From Adineta vaga (lineage: Eukaryota; Rotifera): 64,000 nucleotides of DNA. Below the pieces are notes generated by a model. It had not been told where the DNA came from. It saw only the letters and a list, made by a program, of their open reading frames with translations, and did not search any database. Both the position numbers and the translations under genes were made by a program. Below are positions 1 through 13,246 of the stretch, piece by piece (positions within the stretch are counted from its first letter, which is position 1; each line of letters starts with the position of its first letter). The stretch covers positions 6,572,001 through 6,636,000 of the forward strand of contig CP075494.1 of assembly GCA_021613535.1 (NCBI GenBank), written 5' to 3'.

Positions 1-175
1 CAGAATGATTTCACTAATATTTCTTCTCTTTCCCACAAAGTTTAAATAATATCGAGATTAGAATTAAAGAAATGTAATATTTTCAGGTCTTTTGATTTCA
101 AATCTATCTCGTTATCAACAAGATAATTTTAATTGAACTATATTACAAATACAAAAAAACAAACACACGAAACAT

Positions 176-3100
176 TCAAAAGTAACATCGATTAATTGTA
201 GTTGCCATTGTTGTTTCATCTTCACTTTCGTCATCTTGATCTGTTATGATCTGTGAATTACTCTTTATTTTGGCTGATTGATGACTTCCATGAGAACTTT
301 GTGCATACATATTATCATATTCTGATTCCATATTTGATAATACACCTTCAGATAAATAATCAGGTCGCGATGAAGCTATATCACTTTGATCAGATGCAGG
401 TATTGATGATGAATCTGTTCGTTTCGGAAATTTTTTCTTTGGAACAATACTGTCATTTTGAAGAGGACGATTTCTATCATTAAGTGATTCATGTCGAACA
501 AGTTGACTCGTTTTTCGAAGTGTTTTATATCGTATATGATGATACGGACGTTTTTTTGATTTGCTATTCAGAATAGGAAACGTATTTTCATGAAGTGTAT
601 CAGATTCATTGTCTGTTGAATCATTTTCGGTAGTAGAATATTGTTGTGATTTCTTTGGAAGTAAAGGTGGTGTTTGTTTGACATGAGAACGAAATTGATT
701 TAATTGATCTTCAAGCCATCGTTGTAATAAATCTGGATGACAAAATGTCGGTGATCGTGTTGGTTTTGATTGTAGACTAAAATATAAAGAAATGAAATGA
801 ATTGTTTATGATGGAGGAGAAAATTTTACTTAGATAGATTATTATAACTTGACGAAAATCGTGTTCGTTGAAGAAGTCTTCCCTGATAAGCATTATTTTG
901 TGTCCATGGTTCATGATGAACTGATATTTCACTTTCGGATGTATCAGCAATTAATTTACGTGCTAAATTAAATGGTAAAGGACGAAAAGTGGGTAGTTTT
1001 TGTTGGTTAACAACAGTAGGAACAAGAGGTTTTGCATCGGTTGTAGTCATATTCACTGTAAATGATACATCAAATGTTTGAGATGGATAAATATCATCAT
1101 GTGGAGGTGAATTAGATGTTTGATTGAGTTCATTATTTGTTGGTAATGATGATGAAGGTGGATCATCCCAACCAGAAAATGAGGATGCTGTTTCTTCGTT
1201 TGTTGTTGATAAACTATGAGATGCATGAATCAGATCTTTCGATGATTGATCTTGAAGTAATTGATAGCAATGATCATCGAGAGAATTTTTTCGTTTAGTA
1301 GAAGTAGGACATTTTGATGATATTGAAATTGATCTACATGCATTTGTATCATCTAATGAAATGAATAAAAAAATACTCTGTTTCGCTTCGGAAAAAAACA
1401 CAATTTACCTGCCGGTTCATTGATAATTTTTTGTGTCAACATTAAACATCTATTCTCATTTACAATCGTTTCTCTTAATGGCCAACAATTATTATCACCT
1501 GAATAAATCAAATTGGAAAGTTTTCTAATTGAACTCATTTGATGTGAATTATTCATTATTGGATTCAATGCTTGTAATAATGTATCACGATAGGATGGTT
1601 GACTAGGAAGTAGATTAGACATTCGTAGATGTTTTCGTGAAGATTGTTTCAATAAACTTTGTTGATCATTAACAAGATCTGAAGATGTTGTTGTCGTAGT
1701 TGTTATTGAAAGGTTCTTATCACGTTGAGAAAATTGGGAATGGTGAGATTCATCTGTACTTGATGATTTTGGGATTGTATCATTATTCGGTTGATTAATA
1801 ACCACGGGAAGAGTATTTCGACCCTGAAATAGTATCATATAGAATCTTTTCGAAAAAAAAACGAACTCTTTTCTTACTTGAAAGACATTATCGCCAATGA
1901 GACGTCCAAGTAGAAAATAAATATTCGTATTATTATCAATATTCATTTGTGTATCAATAATTGAGCCAGCTGTTCGAAAGAGATACAAATCATGTAACAA
2001 TTGATAAACTGATGATGTAACTAAACAATGATTCAATTGAATTTTTGAGATTAATAATTTCATTAGAGAAAGATGTTCACTCCAGAAATCAAGTTTTGGA
2101 TATTGAATAAAATGAATGAGAATTTCATCAATTGAACCAATATGTAAACAAGCGGTGAGATTAATTTGATAAGTTTTGAAATATTCTTCAATTTGAAAGA
2201 GAAGTTCAACTAAATATTGTATAGATTTCGATGGATTTTGTAAATCAAGTGAAAAAATCATTTCATTAATTGTCGATTTTTTATGCATGACAATATTTTC
2301 ATATTTTTCATTACTTTTCATCAGATACTCAATATTATTAATACAGTTAATCAATGAATATTCGTCTTTCGACACAATTGGATGAAAACAAATATATAAT
2401 AAACCCATACGATCATATTTTTGATGATAATGTTGAGTTAATGAAGAATTCCAATTCGTATTTAAATAATAATTAATAACACGCATTGGTAAAATGGAAG
2501 AAATTTGTTTAATTAATTGATTTCGTTGTCGAATTATCATCAAACGTTCATTATCAATTTGTTTTAACCAAATAAAATCAATTTTTTCTACCCATTCATA
2601 AATATATGATAAAATAATCAAAAGAAGATTATGAAAAATAATCAATGACACTGATGTATAATGGTGTAAAGCGTTGATCGAAGGAAAATATGTATTTGTT
2701 GTCAACCAAACATATTCTAATATATAAAGTTGAAGAATTGAACAAGAAACGAGAAAGAATGTTTTGATTATCCATGAACATTGACGAAATAATGTACAGA
2801 AATAGAGAGGATAAAGAGGAGATAGAACAAGATAATCATGATATTGACGATCAAATGTTGATGTACTAGAAAGAAAGAGACAGAGAGAGAGAGAGAAATG
2901 TATTGAAAAATAGATCATAAAAGTTTATTTTAACCTGTTTAAGTGCATTGTCTCTGTATGATTGAAGTAATTTGTTTCATTGTTTGAGATGAATAGATAT
3001 TTAAAATTTTGTATTGAATGAAATTGAATTGCAACAAACATTAATGTTGCTAATGTCAAACATATTAAAATATTTAAATAGATATAAAATTTCTTATTCA

Positions 3101-5188
3101 TTTCCGATTTTTCCATTCGTATAATATAATAAAAAGACATGATTAAGAAAACTAATCCAATAATAATCATTGGAAATGAAATAAAGTATGCAAATATTAA
3201 ATGATTAAGAACAAATGATTGTAATAATGATCCAAAGAGAATTAATAAAACGAAAATATAAAGAAATGTCTTTGGACGAGTTGTACGATGAATACTTTGA
3301 AAATCTTGTGTGAAAAATTTTTCACGAAAATTTAAACTAAACCAATTCATATGTTCTGATGTTAATTCAACTAAACTTCGTTTACGAATTGATCGTGATA
3401 ATGTTACTGTTCCTAGATGTTTTTCAACATAATATTCAGCTTGAATACGTGTTAATTGATCAATCATATTCGATGTATTCATTAAAACTAAACCATGATG
3501 AAATGGTTCATACATATTTGTATTAAAAAGTAAATATGTTGAATTATTGGTTATGATAGAAAACTTATAAAAGGAATTTTCTTTGAGAATATCATAGATT
3601 TTTCGTGAAATATGGATTCGATCTTTAACAGGACATTCTTCACGTAACCATTGTGAATGATCATATGCTAAACCTTGAAGAAATCTTGAAGAAACAATTG
3701 TTACTTGATTATAATCAATTCCAATTACGATCGTTAAATTCCATTGTGTTATATGATTAACATGTTGAATAAAACGAAATAATTCGATAGCTAAACGACA
3801 ACTATTATCAATATTAACTTGTTCATTATTATTCTCATTTAATAAACTAATTATTAATGTTTCATTATCAAAGATATAACTTGCTTCCGGTTGAATTTGA
3901 ATGATTAATTGTTCGATTTGACAAAAGAGTACATCGATTAATGATGCTAATTCATCACATGTATGAATTCGTGTTTGTTCATTCAATGAAATCGAACAAT
4001 TTATTATCGTACCATATTTTGATAAGGAACTAAACGAAAAGAATTCTTTCGATCATTACAATCAAACAAAGCATTCCTTGAGTGACATCAGATGCCTAGA
4101 AAATTGTTTATTTACATTCTTTTAGAACTTATCACTTAATGGCAAATCTACTTGGAAATACGAGCTGTCGATAATAGCATCAATGTTATTTTACAACGAA
4201 ATACAGATCATTGACGATAGTTAGACCTTCTCTTTTTTTTTCGATCGAATACGATTGTCTATCGAAGATAATAAATTCAATCCTAATTAGCTCCATGTTA
4301 AATGAAAAGGTTAGTCTCCTCCTGTGAGATCTAACTATGACATAATAGATATGAAAAGAAAAATATGACATCATCCGATAACTCATAACAAATCTCTTAA
4401 TTTACATTCGAGTATTTTTCTTCGCTGTTTAAAGATAAGATAATCAAATTGATTGATACATACTTTGTTGTTAATGTCGTTGGTGATTGTTGACAATAAC
4501 CAATAATCGTATGTAGTTTCTTACAATCAACATTCGATTTATTTTTTTCAAAAAGATTTGTTTTATATGCATAGAAATGTTGACGAATATGGTTTATTGA
4601 ACTAATATAAGAATATAGACCGGTTAAATTGACCATACAATGATAAAAGATAATTGAAAAGAATTCGGATGTTTTCCAATGAATTGATGAATTTGTTTGA
4701 TTAAATAGAAGAATTATATGAAGTATTGAAATACTCAAACAAATGAATAGAGATTGAAGTAAAGTAAAAGTTAAAAAGGAATAGATCAAAAGAATCGATA
4801 TTGTAGATAGTAGGATATGAAATTGTTCTGTTTGAGATGTTAGAATTAAGGGTATAATAGCAAGAAAAATAATGAGAAGACGTGTTAAAATCCAAAGTTT
4901 TCTTCTTTTCGAATGTAAACGTACGAATAATAATAAAATGATCGTAAGAAAAATCAATACGCAATAAATTTGTGTCCGAATATCAAATATTTGTTTTGAT
5001 AGTAATAAACGACAAAGAAATAGTGTAAAAAAATTCATTAAGAATAATAATGGAAGAAAGATTTTTAGACATATTTTACTTAGTTTTGTAAGAAATTTTT
5101 TATAATAGAAATTTAAATCATCACAATCATTCATATGATGTAAATGAAAAGATTTTCTCCATAGATATTGAAGATTTTTTGTTGCCAT
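176..5188 (-). CDS. Membrane adenylyl-cyclase-like protein (ADCY9-type layout), probably degenerate
   Basis: Six exons read 5188-4464, 4029-2935, 2865-1878, 1823-1409, 1352-830 and 776-176, giving about 1448 residues in frame. The order is a multi-pass hydrophobic block (about residues 35-200), a cyclase-like C1 domain, a second multi-pass block, a cyclase-like C2 domain, and a long Ser/Thr-rich tail. This is the layout of animal transmembrane adenylyl cyclases (ADCY9 has 1353 residues). The start is the Met directly after a TTTCTTCTAG acceptor, so a 5' UTR exon or trans-splice site is likely upstream. In family members C1 carries a metal Asp in a FADIVGFT-type strand; here that strand reads TIINCSISLN, so the Asp is gone. 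The C2 segment after DFW lacks the usual Asn and Arg (SLMKLL in place of NIASRM). I infer a divergent or catalytically inactive cyclase. The first intron (434 bp) is long for this genome. Confidence 0.8.
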
Positions 5189-7551
5189 TCTAGAAGAAAA
5201 AAAATACAAATGAAACAAACTTGTTGGAATATATACATTCGTTGACAAAATGATATATCTCAGTTGTTTTTCAAAGAACATACGTCTATTATGCTATTTT
5301 CAGTTGAATAAATGATCGCGTCTGTCGCGTCTATCTTTCTCTCTAGATGTATATATGTATTAATGATGAATTATGTGTACGGTATGTTGAGTGTTCGATG
5401 GTAGACGAAGTGGAAGAAAATTTTTTTTTCTTCTTTCTCGCTCTCGTCTTCGTCTCATCTACTAGTAACTGTACTGCTGCTGGTGCGATGTCTTTCTTCC
5501 TTTCCCTTTTCTTTCTCTGCTATACTTGTTCAAAAGTGTTTGAATTGTATTCGTTCTACTCGTGCTGACCTCTGGTCATATGTATTAAATGCTCGTAAAC
5601 TTACCTTCTTCTTTTTTACTTGTTGATGACGATATAGATTTAACACATCGTAGGAAAGAGAGAAGAAGAAAAAAAACTATACAGGCGACAAAGAGCGAAA
5701 AAAAATAAACGACAAGAGAGCGAGAGCTTGTCTGGCATCGATGAGATGTATGATGTAACGAGATAAATAAAGAGAAGAACTTGAATGGTTTGTATGTCTA
5801 CGTATTCGAAGTGCTACATATACACACTTCCTTTGCAAGTAATGTGAATGCAAACAATTTTACTATATGTAAGGCATAAAGTTTGGATTTTGACTTTGTG
5901 TGTATATAAATGTTTAGAAGAAAAAACGGATCCGAGTATGAATAGAAACATTGATTTCTTAGTTTCGTAGATTTATTAAGATATTATATAGACATACAGA
6001 CAGTCATTTACTAGAAGAATAAACGCGAAACATACATAAAACTCCTAATGAACCTTAGAATGTGTCATATCATTTTTTATATACATCAATTTAGTTCCGA
6101 CTCATCAAGGTTATCACCTCTTGAGATCTCTGAAGACGTGCAAATGCTGCCGTTTTTTTTTACTAATTCTGATTACTCAATGTCAGACAATTTCTTTTCT
6201 AAGTTATACGATGATGTAATCATAATCGAGAACAAAGAAAAGAACAAGAATGAGTGAGTGAGGAAAGAAACTTGACACATTATATGTTTACAGATGTATT
6301 GAATATTTCGAACATCGAGGACAGATCATCCGATCAGTCATTGTTCGACATCATCATCATCATCATCATCTGTATGTATCAACGCATGTTCTAACGATCG
6401 TCTATCTTATTCTTAAGAGAATTCGATGAATCTAAATGAATAAGCGACCTTTGTCAAAGTGTTTTGATGAATAAATGTGTTTGTACATACATATCTTTTT
6501 CTTTTTGTATCCGACAGGCATATATACAAGGACTATGATTGTATTTTAATCAGTTTCATTATAAAATCAATACTCTTACCTTCTTTTCTATTTCTTTTTT
6601 TTCTTTTGGAAGACTAGAACGAAAAGGAAAGGGAGCGAAAACGAATGTGGATTGATTCTTTTTCTTTTTTTGGTTAGTTACAACAAAGATTAACAAATCT
6701 CGACATGCATAATATCAATTAATAAAAGTCTACGCCTTTTCTTTCTTTTTTTTTCTTCATCATGGTGAACACGCCAAAGACTAATTGTATCAATACGTTG
6801 TATACATCCAAATGAATGAATGAATGACAAACGAGTCTGATAGTTCATTACTGTTCTGTACGGAAGGACAAAGTGCTGCTTGCAATCATCATATTGTATA
6901 CGCGTGATTTCCTCTAAAGAGGAAGAGACGTGTATGTCTTTCCCCTTCTCTCGTTAGAAGCGAGAGACAGAAAGAAAGAACGACAGCAAACCTGTTTCAT
7001 ATATATTGATATAGAAGAATCTTTCATTTAATATAATTACATTTATGATTATATAACTAAATAACAATGAAAGACTAATAATCATCAAATGATAATAACA
7101 ATACGTCATACTCAAGGGAATCAATTTGATTGTTACATTAAACTTTCATTTGTCTTGATGTATTTATTTGATATCATGTGAACATGTCAGACGAACTGTT
7201 TGTACTCAGCAGAACTTTACAAATAATCATCATTCTGTTACGTCGTTACTTTCCGATATTATCACGAGATATCTGATGGCATGCTGATTACAGGCAACAA
7301 ACCATTGTTAATCCACTTGTTTGACTTTTTTTTTCTTCTCATCATACAGAGATGAAAGCTCACCATAGTTGGTCAGTAATTCTCCAACATATATGCAAAT
7401 GAAGCCGATGGCATATGAACTTGAAATGATCGCCATTGGGTGGTCACTTCTCTTTTTTTTCTCCTTTTCCTCTTTACGTCTATTGCTTGTTGAATACAAT
7501 GACTAAGAAAATAGTCGGTCAACTTGTCTACTAGTGTCATTGATAATCATC
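5189..7551. other. Intergenic, 2.4 kb upstream of the cyclase-like gene
   Basis: No convincing gene is visible. The stretch holds many pyrimidine- or purine-rich runs and a short CAT trinucleotide run near 6348-6370. Small open frames here have no recognisable similarity. It separates two divergently transcribed genes, so promoters or 5' UTR exons for both may lie here. Confidence 0.5.
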
Positions 7552-8588
7552 ATGTGTTTTTATTTGTTCATACTATTTATCTTTAATCTCAATTTGAAAT
7601 CGATCAATACAATTGAGAATGCAATGCATTGTAAGATATTTTAATTCTTTCTCGTTCTTTTCATGAATCTACTTTTTGGGGTTTAGTTTATATGGATAAT
7701 CAAACATTATGTAGTCAAAATATACTTGATTTAAGCGATGTATCAACATGGAAAATCTATTCTCATATTCATTATCATGTAAAACGGAAATAATTATGAG
7801 TTTTTTTTAAATTTATTGTTTTGTTTTATTCATATAGAACAAATATATGTATTTTTCGGACACGCATTGTTCGCTAACAATTCGAACAAATAAACGTATA
7901 TGGATGTCAATAGATTATTTTCAATCGAATTCTAGTTCAACTTTTCCACGATGTACAGAAGCCAAATATGCTGGAATTGATGATCGATTACAAATCATTG
8001 ATGTATATATATATATATATATTTTTTTTTTCAAATCGATTATTCAAGAAGAAAATCATTTTTTATTTAATTCTAGGGCTTTCAAACTGGTTCAATTTTA
8101 CGTATTATTTGTGGAAAAGATACAGATCAACGTTTTGATCGAACACCATTAATTCTTAAAAGTTCGATATTTACAATTGATTGGCAAACAAAGAGTCAAT
8201 CATACGGTTTTGAATTAAGATTTGTTACTTATGATCTATCAACCGATGGTAAATGTCTGAATTCAAGTCAATTCTATTGTCAAAATCGACGATGTATTGA
8301 CTCATCATTAATATGTTTTGATGATGATTATTGTGGTGATAATAGTCATTTAAATAGTGTTGAAAGAATGAAACAATGTCCTCAAAGTAAGATTTAATGA
8401 AATGTTATTGTCAATTTCAACTTAATGATAAATTTCTTCTAGGAATTCCAAAACAAAAACTAATGAATTGGTCATGGATGATAATTTTCATAGTTGTTAG
8501 TTGTTGTTTCTTCGTGTTAGTTGTAATATCGATTGGAAAAATGTGTCAAAAACGCCGAAAAAATAAAGACTGTCGCGTAGGATTGTGA
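7552..8588 (+). CDS. Secreted-type single-pass protein with CUB and LDL-receptor class A domains
   Basis: Five exons read 7552-7630, 7687-7778, 7838-8002, 8077-8386 and 8443-8588, giving 263 residues in frame. The start was chosen because it yields a signal peptide (MCFYLFILFIFNLNL). Next comes a CUB-like beta domain (about residues 35-165). An LDLa module follows, with the expected Cys spacing (CLNSSQFYC, CIDSSLIC, CGDN and a last Cys). One membrane segment (WMIIFIVVSCCFFVLVVISI) precedes a short basic cytoplasmic tail. CUB plus LDLa plus one membrane helix resembles neuropilin/tolloid-like auxiliary receptors, but NETO proteins have two CUB domains and this has one. The first CUB strand is divergent. 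Ligand and partner are unknown. Confidence 0.75.
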
Positions 8589-9355
8589 TGACCATGAATA
8601 TGTCAAGTTTTTAATAGTATAAGTCAAGTTCAATGCCTTAAACAAAGAATGTCTTTGGAGAGAGAAGAAAAAACGATTGCGTAAAACACTATTCAATGTA
8701 TCGATAAGTGGAGAGTGTTCAAAAGTAAAAGACTTAATCTGAATTCAATTTATTTCTATTCAACTCTATTTAATCGAATTGAAGTGAAGAGAATTTTTTC
8801 TTCCAGAAGTTAAACACCACTTATCTTTATGTTAAATCAAATTCTTTTGAAGAATTTTATATAATGAATATCATGATATGTATATTTCACGTCGAGTTTT
8901 TAATTTGAACTTTCACTGTCAACTTTTGTTTGACGTCATATTCTAGGATTTTTAGGATATACAGTTGAAAAATCATAGTCTTTTCTTTCTAATATGTCCG
9001 ACAATCTAAACCATCGTTTTTCTATTGACATATTGTGCTTTGTAACCAAGAAAATAAGAATGAAGACTTGAAATATTTGGCTAATATTTGTTCTTGTTTC
9101 CGAAATGCCCGGAAGAAAATAAAATAATTTTTTTTTTAAATTTATTTTGATAAAAAGAAAGAAGATGTGATTTTTAAATGAAAGCATTCGCCAACTCGTC
9201 TATCCTGATATTATTGTTGTCAAAAAAGAAAAGAGAAAAATGGAAAGTATATATTGATTCAACTAACTTTGTCTTTGTATTCATTTTGAACGAGAAACTT
9301 TCTCAAATACAATTGGAGATCTCTTTTCATACGAGCATTTATCTTCAACAATCAA
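8589..9355. other. Intergenic, 0.77 kb
   Basis: No supported gene is seen between the CUB/LDLa gene and the small ORF at 9356. Short open frames on both strands here have low-complexity Lys/Phe composition typical of AT-rich noncoding DNA. Confidence 0.5.
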
Positions 9356-9640
9356 ATGGAACAATTCTCAAATATTCTTCTCATTTCATTGGGAATTCTG
9401 TGCCTGGTCTGCGGTGTGATTACTTCAGCCTCTAGTACCGAAATGGACACGTCCGAAATGACATCAGATTTGTATGGAAATCAAAGTGGTATCTCGACAA
9501 CAGCAGCGATAACGACGACCACTGCGAATAGTTCTTCAAGTGCAACAATAAATCGATTCCAACAGCAATTACTTATCATACCTTTTACTATTCTCGGAGT
9601 TTTTATGTTATCTCTCAATCGTCTTTTTCATTTAATCTAA
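9356..9640 (+). CDS. Small secreted, possibly GPI-anchored, Ser/Thr-rich protein
   Basis: A single open frame of 94 residues. It begins with a hydrophobic signal-like segment (NILLISLGILCLVCGVI) and continues with a Ser/Thr/Asn-rich linker (TTAAITTTTANSSSSATI) that would be heavily O-glycosylated. It ends in a second hydrophobic segment (LLIIPFTILGVFMLSL) only a few residues before the stop. This signal-linker-hydrophobic tail pattern is what GPI-anchored peptides look like, although a two-pass membrane peptide is also possible. An AATAAA-rich stretch follows near 9768. I do not recognise a family; it may be lineage-specific. Confidence 0.5.
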   Translation: MEQFSNILLISLGILCLVCGVITSASSTEMDTSEMTSDLYGNQSGISTTAAITTTTANSSSSATINRFQQQLLIIPFTILGVFMLSLNRLFHLI

Positions 9641-9944
9641 ACAGTAACATATTTAAACAATTCTCTGCATATTCGATTTCATTAGTTGTTGTGATGTTCG
9701 GTTATAGTCATGCGTGATACGTTCTCTTTGCTTTGTCGACTTCATTGTTGCTTTGTATTTATTTCAAAATAAATAAATTTTCAATTTGATAAAACTCTTG
9801 TATTCAATATACAAGGAAAAAAAAGAAATACTAACACTAGGCAAGACAATGTGGTACACAAAAATAAACATGTCTTTTTACAAAATATAGAGAGAGAATA
9901 TATGGGCATTTATTATATTTTAGTAACATAAACATTCGATTTTC

Positions 9945-12369
9945 TCATACCGTTTCATCTACGGATGTGGAATAGAGTAATCTTTCTCCATCATCAATCC
10001 TTTTTAGTAGATAATCATCGTTTTCGTATGAATAATAATCAAGATCAGTATCAGGTTGAATCGTTGTAGAATATGAATCAGTACCCTCTAAATGTAGATA
10101 GTAGGTAACGGTTTTATTTTATTTATCCGTGTGTTTTACTTGTGTTCAAATGTTGGACGAGTGTCGATAGAGCAGAAGTTAAAGAATCAGCTGCAAGGAG
10201 TAGATCAGTTCGTACTAAAATTCAAAGAAGAATAAATCATCAAACGATGATAAATAGTTATATTTTTCTTTTACAATGATTCATAAATTGATGATGAATA
10301 GGTGTTGATGGCGTGGAATAACTTCGATATGTAACTTTTTTGGAATTCAAATGTGAAGGTGAAATACATGAATGATTATGAGGACTAGATGTAGTAGAAC
10401 GTTGTCGTGAATGTGGTGAAGAATGTAGAATTCTGCCGAGATTATCTAATTGTGTTGATAATTCTTCTTGACTTTGTCTTAAATGATCAATACGAGATTC
10501 TAATTGATATTTATGTGTTAATAAAGCATCTAATTCAACTTCAAAATAACGATTTCTTCGTTTTGTTGTTTCAACAGAACCTGCACGTCTCATTGAATGA
10601 TAATAATCATCTGAATTTTTATGTGGTAATGTTCGAGAATATTGTTGTTCTATTGTAGAAAAACCACTTCCATCATGATGATCAGTTTGAACATAATCCA
10701 AAGATCGATATTTTAGTTGTGCACGTAATGTTTTGATTTCATGAAGAATACGTCTAAAATACGAGCAAAGAATAAGTATAGAAAACGTTTTCGAGATATC
10801 GGATTGTTTTCCCTTTACCTATTTTCTGCTTCTAATTTTGAGATCAAAAGTTTTTTCTCTGCACTTCGATGATCCGTATATTTCTGTTGAGTATGATTTT
10901 CATCGGGAAAGAATTTTCTTTCTAATGAATTAAACTTTGAATTATTTGCAATTGACATAAGATCTTTGCTATATGATGATATATCATTATGTTCAGTTGA
11001 CTCCTGTTCCTTATCGATTTTTAGTGAACTAGAACATTGATGATGCCTTTCATTCTTTGGCATACATTTAAATGATCTAAATAACATAGATTTTCGATCA
11101 AAATCAAGAATATTCTTTATATTTTAACTTACTTTCGAATCGATTGACGAAAATCTTTATTCGGCGATATAAAATATGTATATTCTTTCATTTCATGTGT
11201 AGATAAATGTTGTTCGGATGTTCGTCCACGCCAGAAACAATCTTGACATAATTGATAATTTCGATGATGACATTCTTGACATTTATAACGAAAACCTGAG
11301 AAAGATGGTCGTTGGCAAACAGAACATTTCACTCGATGAATAACTAAAAGAAATGGCATAATGTTTTATAAGTTTTTCTTATTTTCTGCTCAGATCGCTT
11401 TGTTTCGACAGAAATGAATTCAGGTCAAAATGTAGTAATAAAATCAATCATCATGGCAGAAATTTTCAAAGAAAAACTTACCATTTTCGACACTTATTAA
11501 ACGATGAAATATAATGAGCCATTGTAAACAACTCGGCGTTTTATTTTGATAGATTAACATTTGAAGACATTCATCAAGAGTAATTGAAGATGCTGAATGT
11601 GAAAAGATCGATTGTGCATAATTCGTATAATAAGTGGAATGTGAAATTTCTTGTAATGCATATGGTAATGCCAACATTTCATGTAGAAGTGCATCTATCT
11701 GTTCGTAAGTTAAATTATTTGATGATGACGTAGAAAAACAAGATGTGAATAAATGACGTAATTTATCGACTAATTTACCAGCACATAAAAGAATCAGTAC
11801 GACACGAAAGGAATTAAAATTAAGGAAAAACTCGTCAGGATTATAAACATAAAGAAACCAGGCTATAGCAGAATGAACACAATTGTCAATATGATGAATT
11901 TGTTGAGATAATGGTAAACGTTTATTCAAATTTGTATAAATTGATGTAAGAAAGAGGGTTAAATGTTTAATCGAAAGATATTTGTCACTATTTGGTAAGA
12001 AAGACTGAGTCGATGTAGGAGTTCGACATTTCATTGTTGGAGTTGCGTTCATAGAATATGAATCTAATGATAAAGTTTTAAGGGATTCTCGAAGAGATTC
12101 CATGACATTTAATAGATCAAGCAGATGAACTAGAATAATACGATAATTGAATGTGTTTTCTAGTCGTTGAAGTAAACTTACAATTTAATTTCTTTTGAAT
12201 AAAACGTAATTTACATGCTGTTCGATAAGTCGAAAATCTAATAAGATCAAAATTTTGAGCACCTATTTAAATATATGTAATATCTAATTGATTATTCACT
12301 AAAAAATTTATTAAACATACGCAGTTCCATTTGTAACTGTTGCAATTCATTACTAAAACGTGCATCCAT
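9945..12369 (-). CDS. DTNA/DTNB-like: Dystrobrevin
   Basis: Eight exons read 12369-12321, 12262-12182, 12129-11482, 11343-11133, 11076-10819, 10753-10275, 10214-10140 and 10087-9945, giving 647 residues in frame. The N-terminus carries the dystrobrevin block [20 protein letters not shown], then the EF-hand-like region. A ZZ zinc finger follows (Cys pairs, then CQDCFWRG and the family's MKEYT). The C-terminal part has the two short coiled-coil helices ([16 protein letters not shown] and [19 protein letters not shown]) and the [19 protein letters not shown] block. Dystrobrevin binds dystrophin through these coiled coils and belongs to the dystrophin-glycoprotein complex under the plasma membrane. 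Length and domain order match the family. It is transcribed divergently from the methyltransferase gene at 13247. Confidence 0.92.
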
Positions 12370-13246
12370 TGTTACGTCCAACACAATGGACGGACGAATG
12401 CCGAGAGGATTTTTTTTCCAAACGGAAATTGAACGGATGGATCTATCTGAAATAAAACGATTTTATGGATTGGTTACATTGAATTGTTGATAGAATCAGG
12501 GAGGAATGAAGATGGCGCACGTTGTAGTTTATCAAATAAAAGAAATTAACGATTTTTCTTTTTCTCACATCGTGATAGTTTGTTCAGCCGTATTCTCTAT
12601 CCACCTTCTTCACCAATCTTCACTCAATGATTATAAAACCACCTACGGACTGTCATAATGATAAATTTTTTAATACAATAGAGAATAATCGATATGAAGA
12701 ATTTTCAAGCTATTTTTAGATTAATATTATAAAAAGCAGAATCTACACTATATACGAATCCAATCTTAAGCATAGAATCATGTAAAAGTTTTCTTCATCG
12801 AAACAAGGTTGAATAATCTTTCTTTGCTTCATACGATGTCTGTTAGGCGTTATTAGTGATGTTCAACAGAACAGGAAGATAAGAAATTGATGTGAATCAA
12901 TGCCACTAGTGAATTACATATAGATTAATCGACTAGATGAATAGAGTACAACGATTAGAAGATTAAAATCAAACATATGCGTGTTGATGAATATTTTAGA
13001 TCTATCTAAAATCATTGCGTGTAATAATGTGATCAATAGTCAGTAGAGAAGAGTGCTCTACTTTTCTTTAATAATACAAATTTTGTTATTATTTACAAAT
13101 TTTTGGTGATATCATGTGTAAGTTTATTATCTGTGTCATTTTATTCTATTAATATTACGTTTTTTTCTTCACATGTAAAAAACGCGATAAAACAAAGACT
13201 AAATACGAACAGCTATCATTCTTCATTTTTCTTTTTCGTTTAAAAA
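12370..13246. other. Divergent intergenic region, 0.88 kb
   Basis: It lies between the dystrobrevin start (- strand) and the methyltransferase-like start (+ strand) and so should hold both promoters. I see no gene and no repeat in it. Confidence 0.5.

Noticed and set aside
4186-4386. Extra exon inside the 434-bp first intron of the cyclase-like gene
   Set aside because: Joining exon 4464 directly to 4029 closes the frame exactly, and the intronic frame has no similarity to a cyclase linker.
6348-6370. CAT-run as a possible CRISPR-like or regulatory repeat
   Set aside because: It is a simple trinucleotide microsatellite with no spacers; common in AT-rich eukaryotic DNA.
10407-10658. Plus-strand open frames antisense to dystrobrevin exons
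   Set aside because: They are shadows of the confirmed minus-strand exon 10753-10275.
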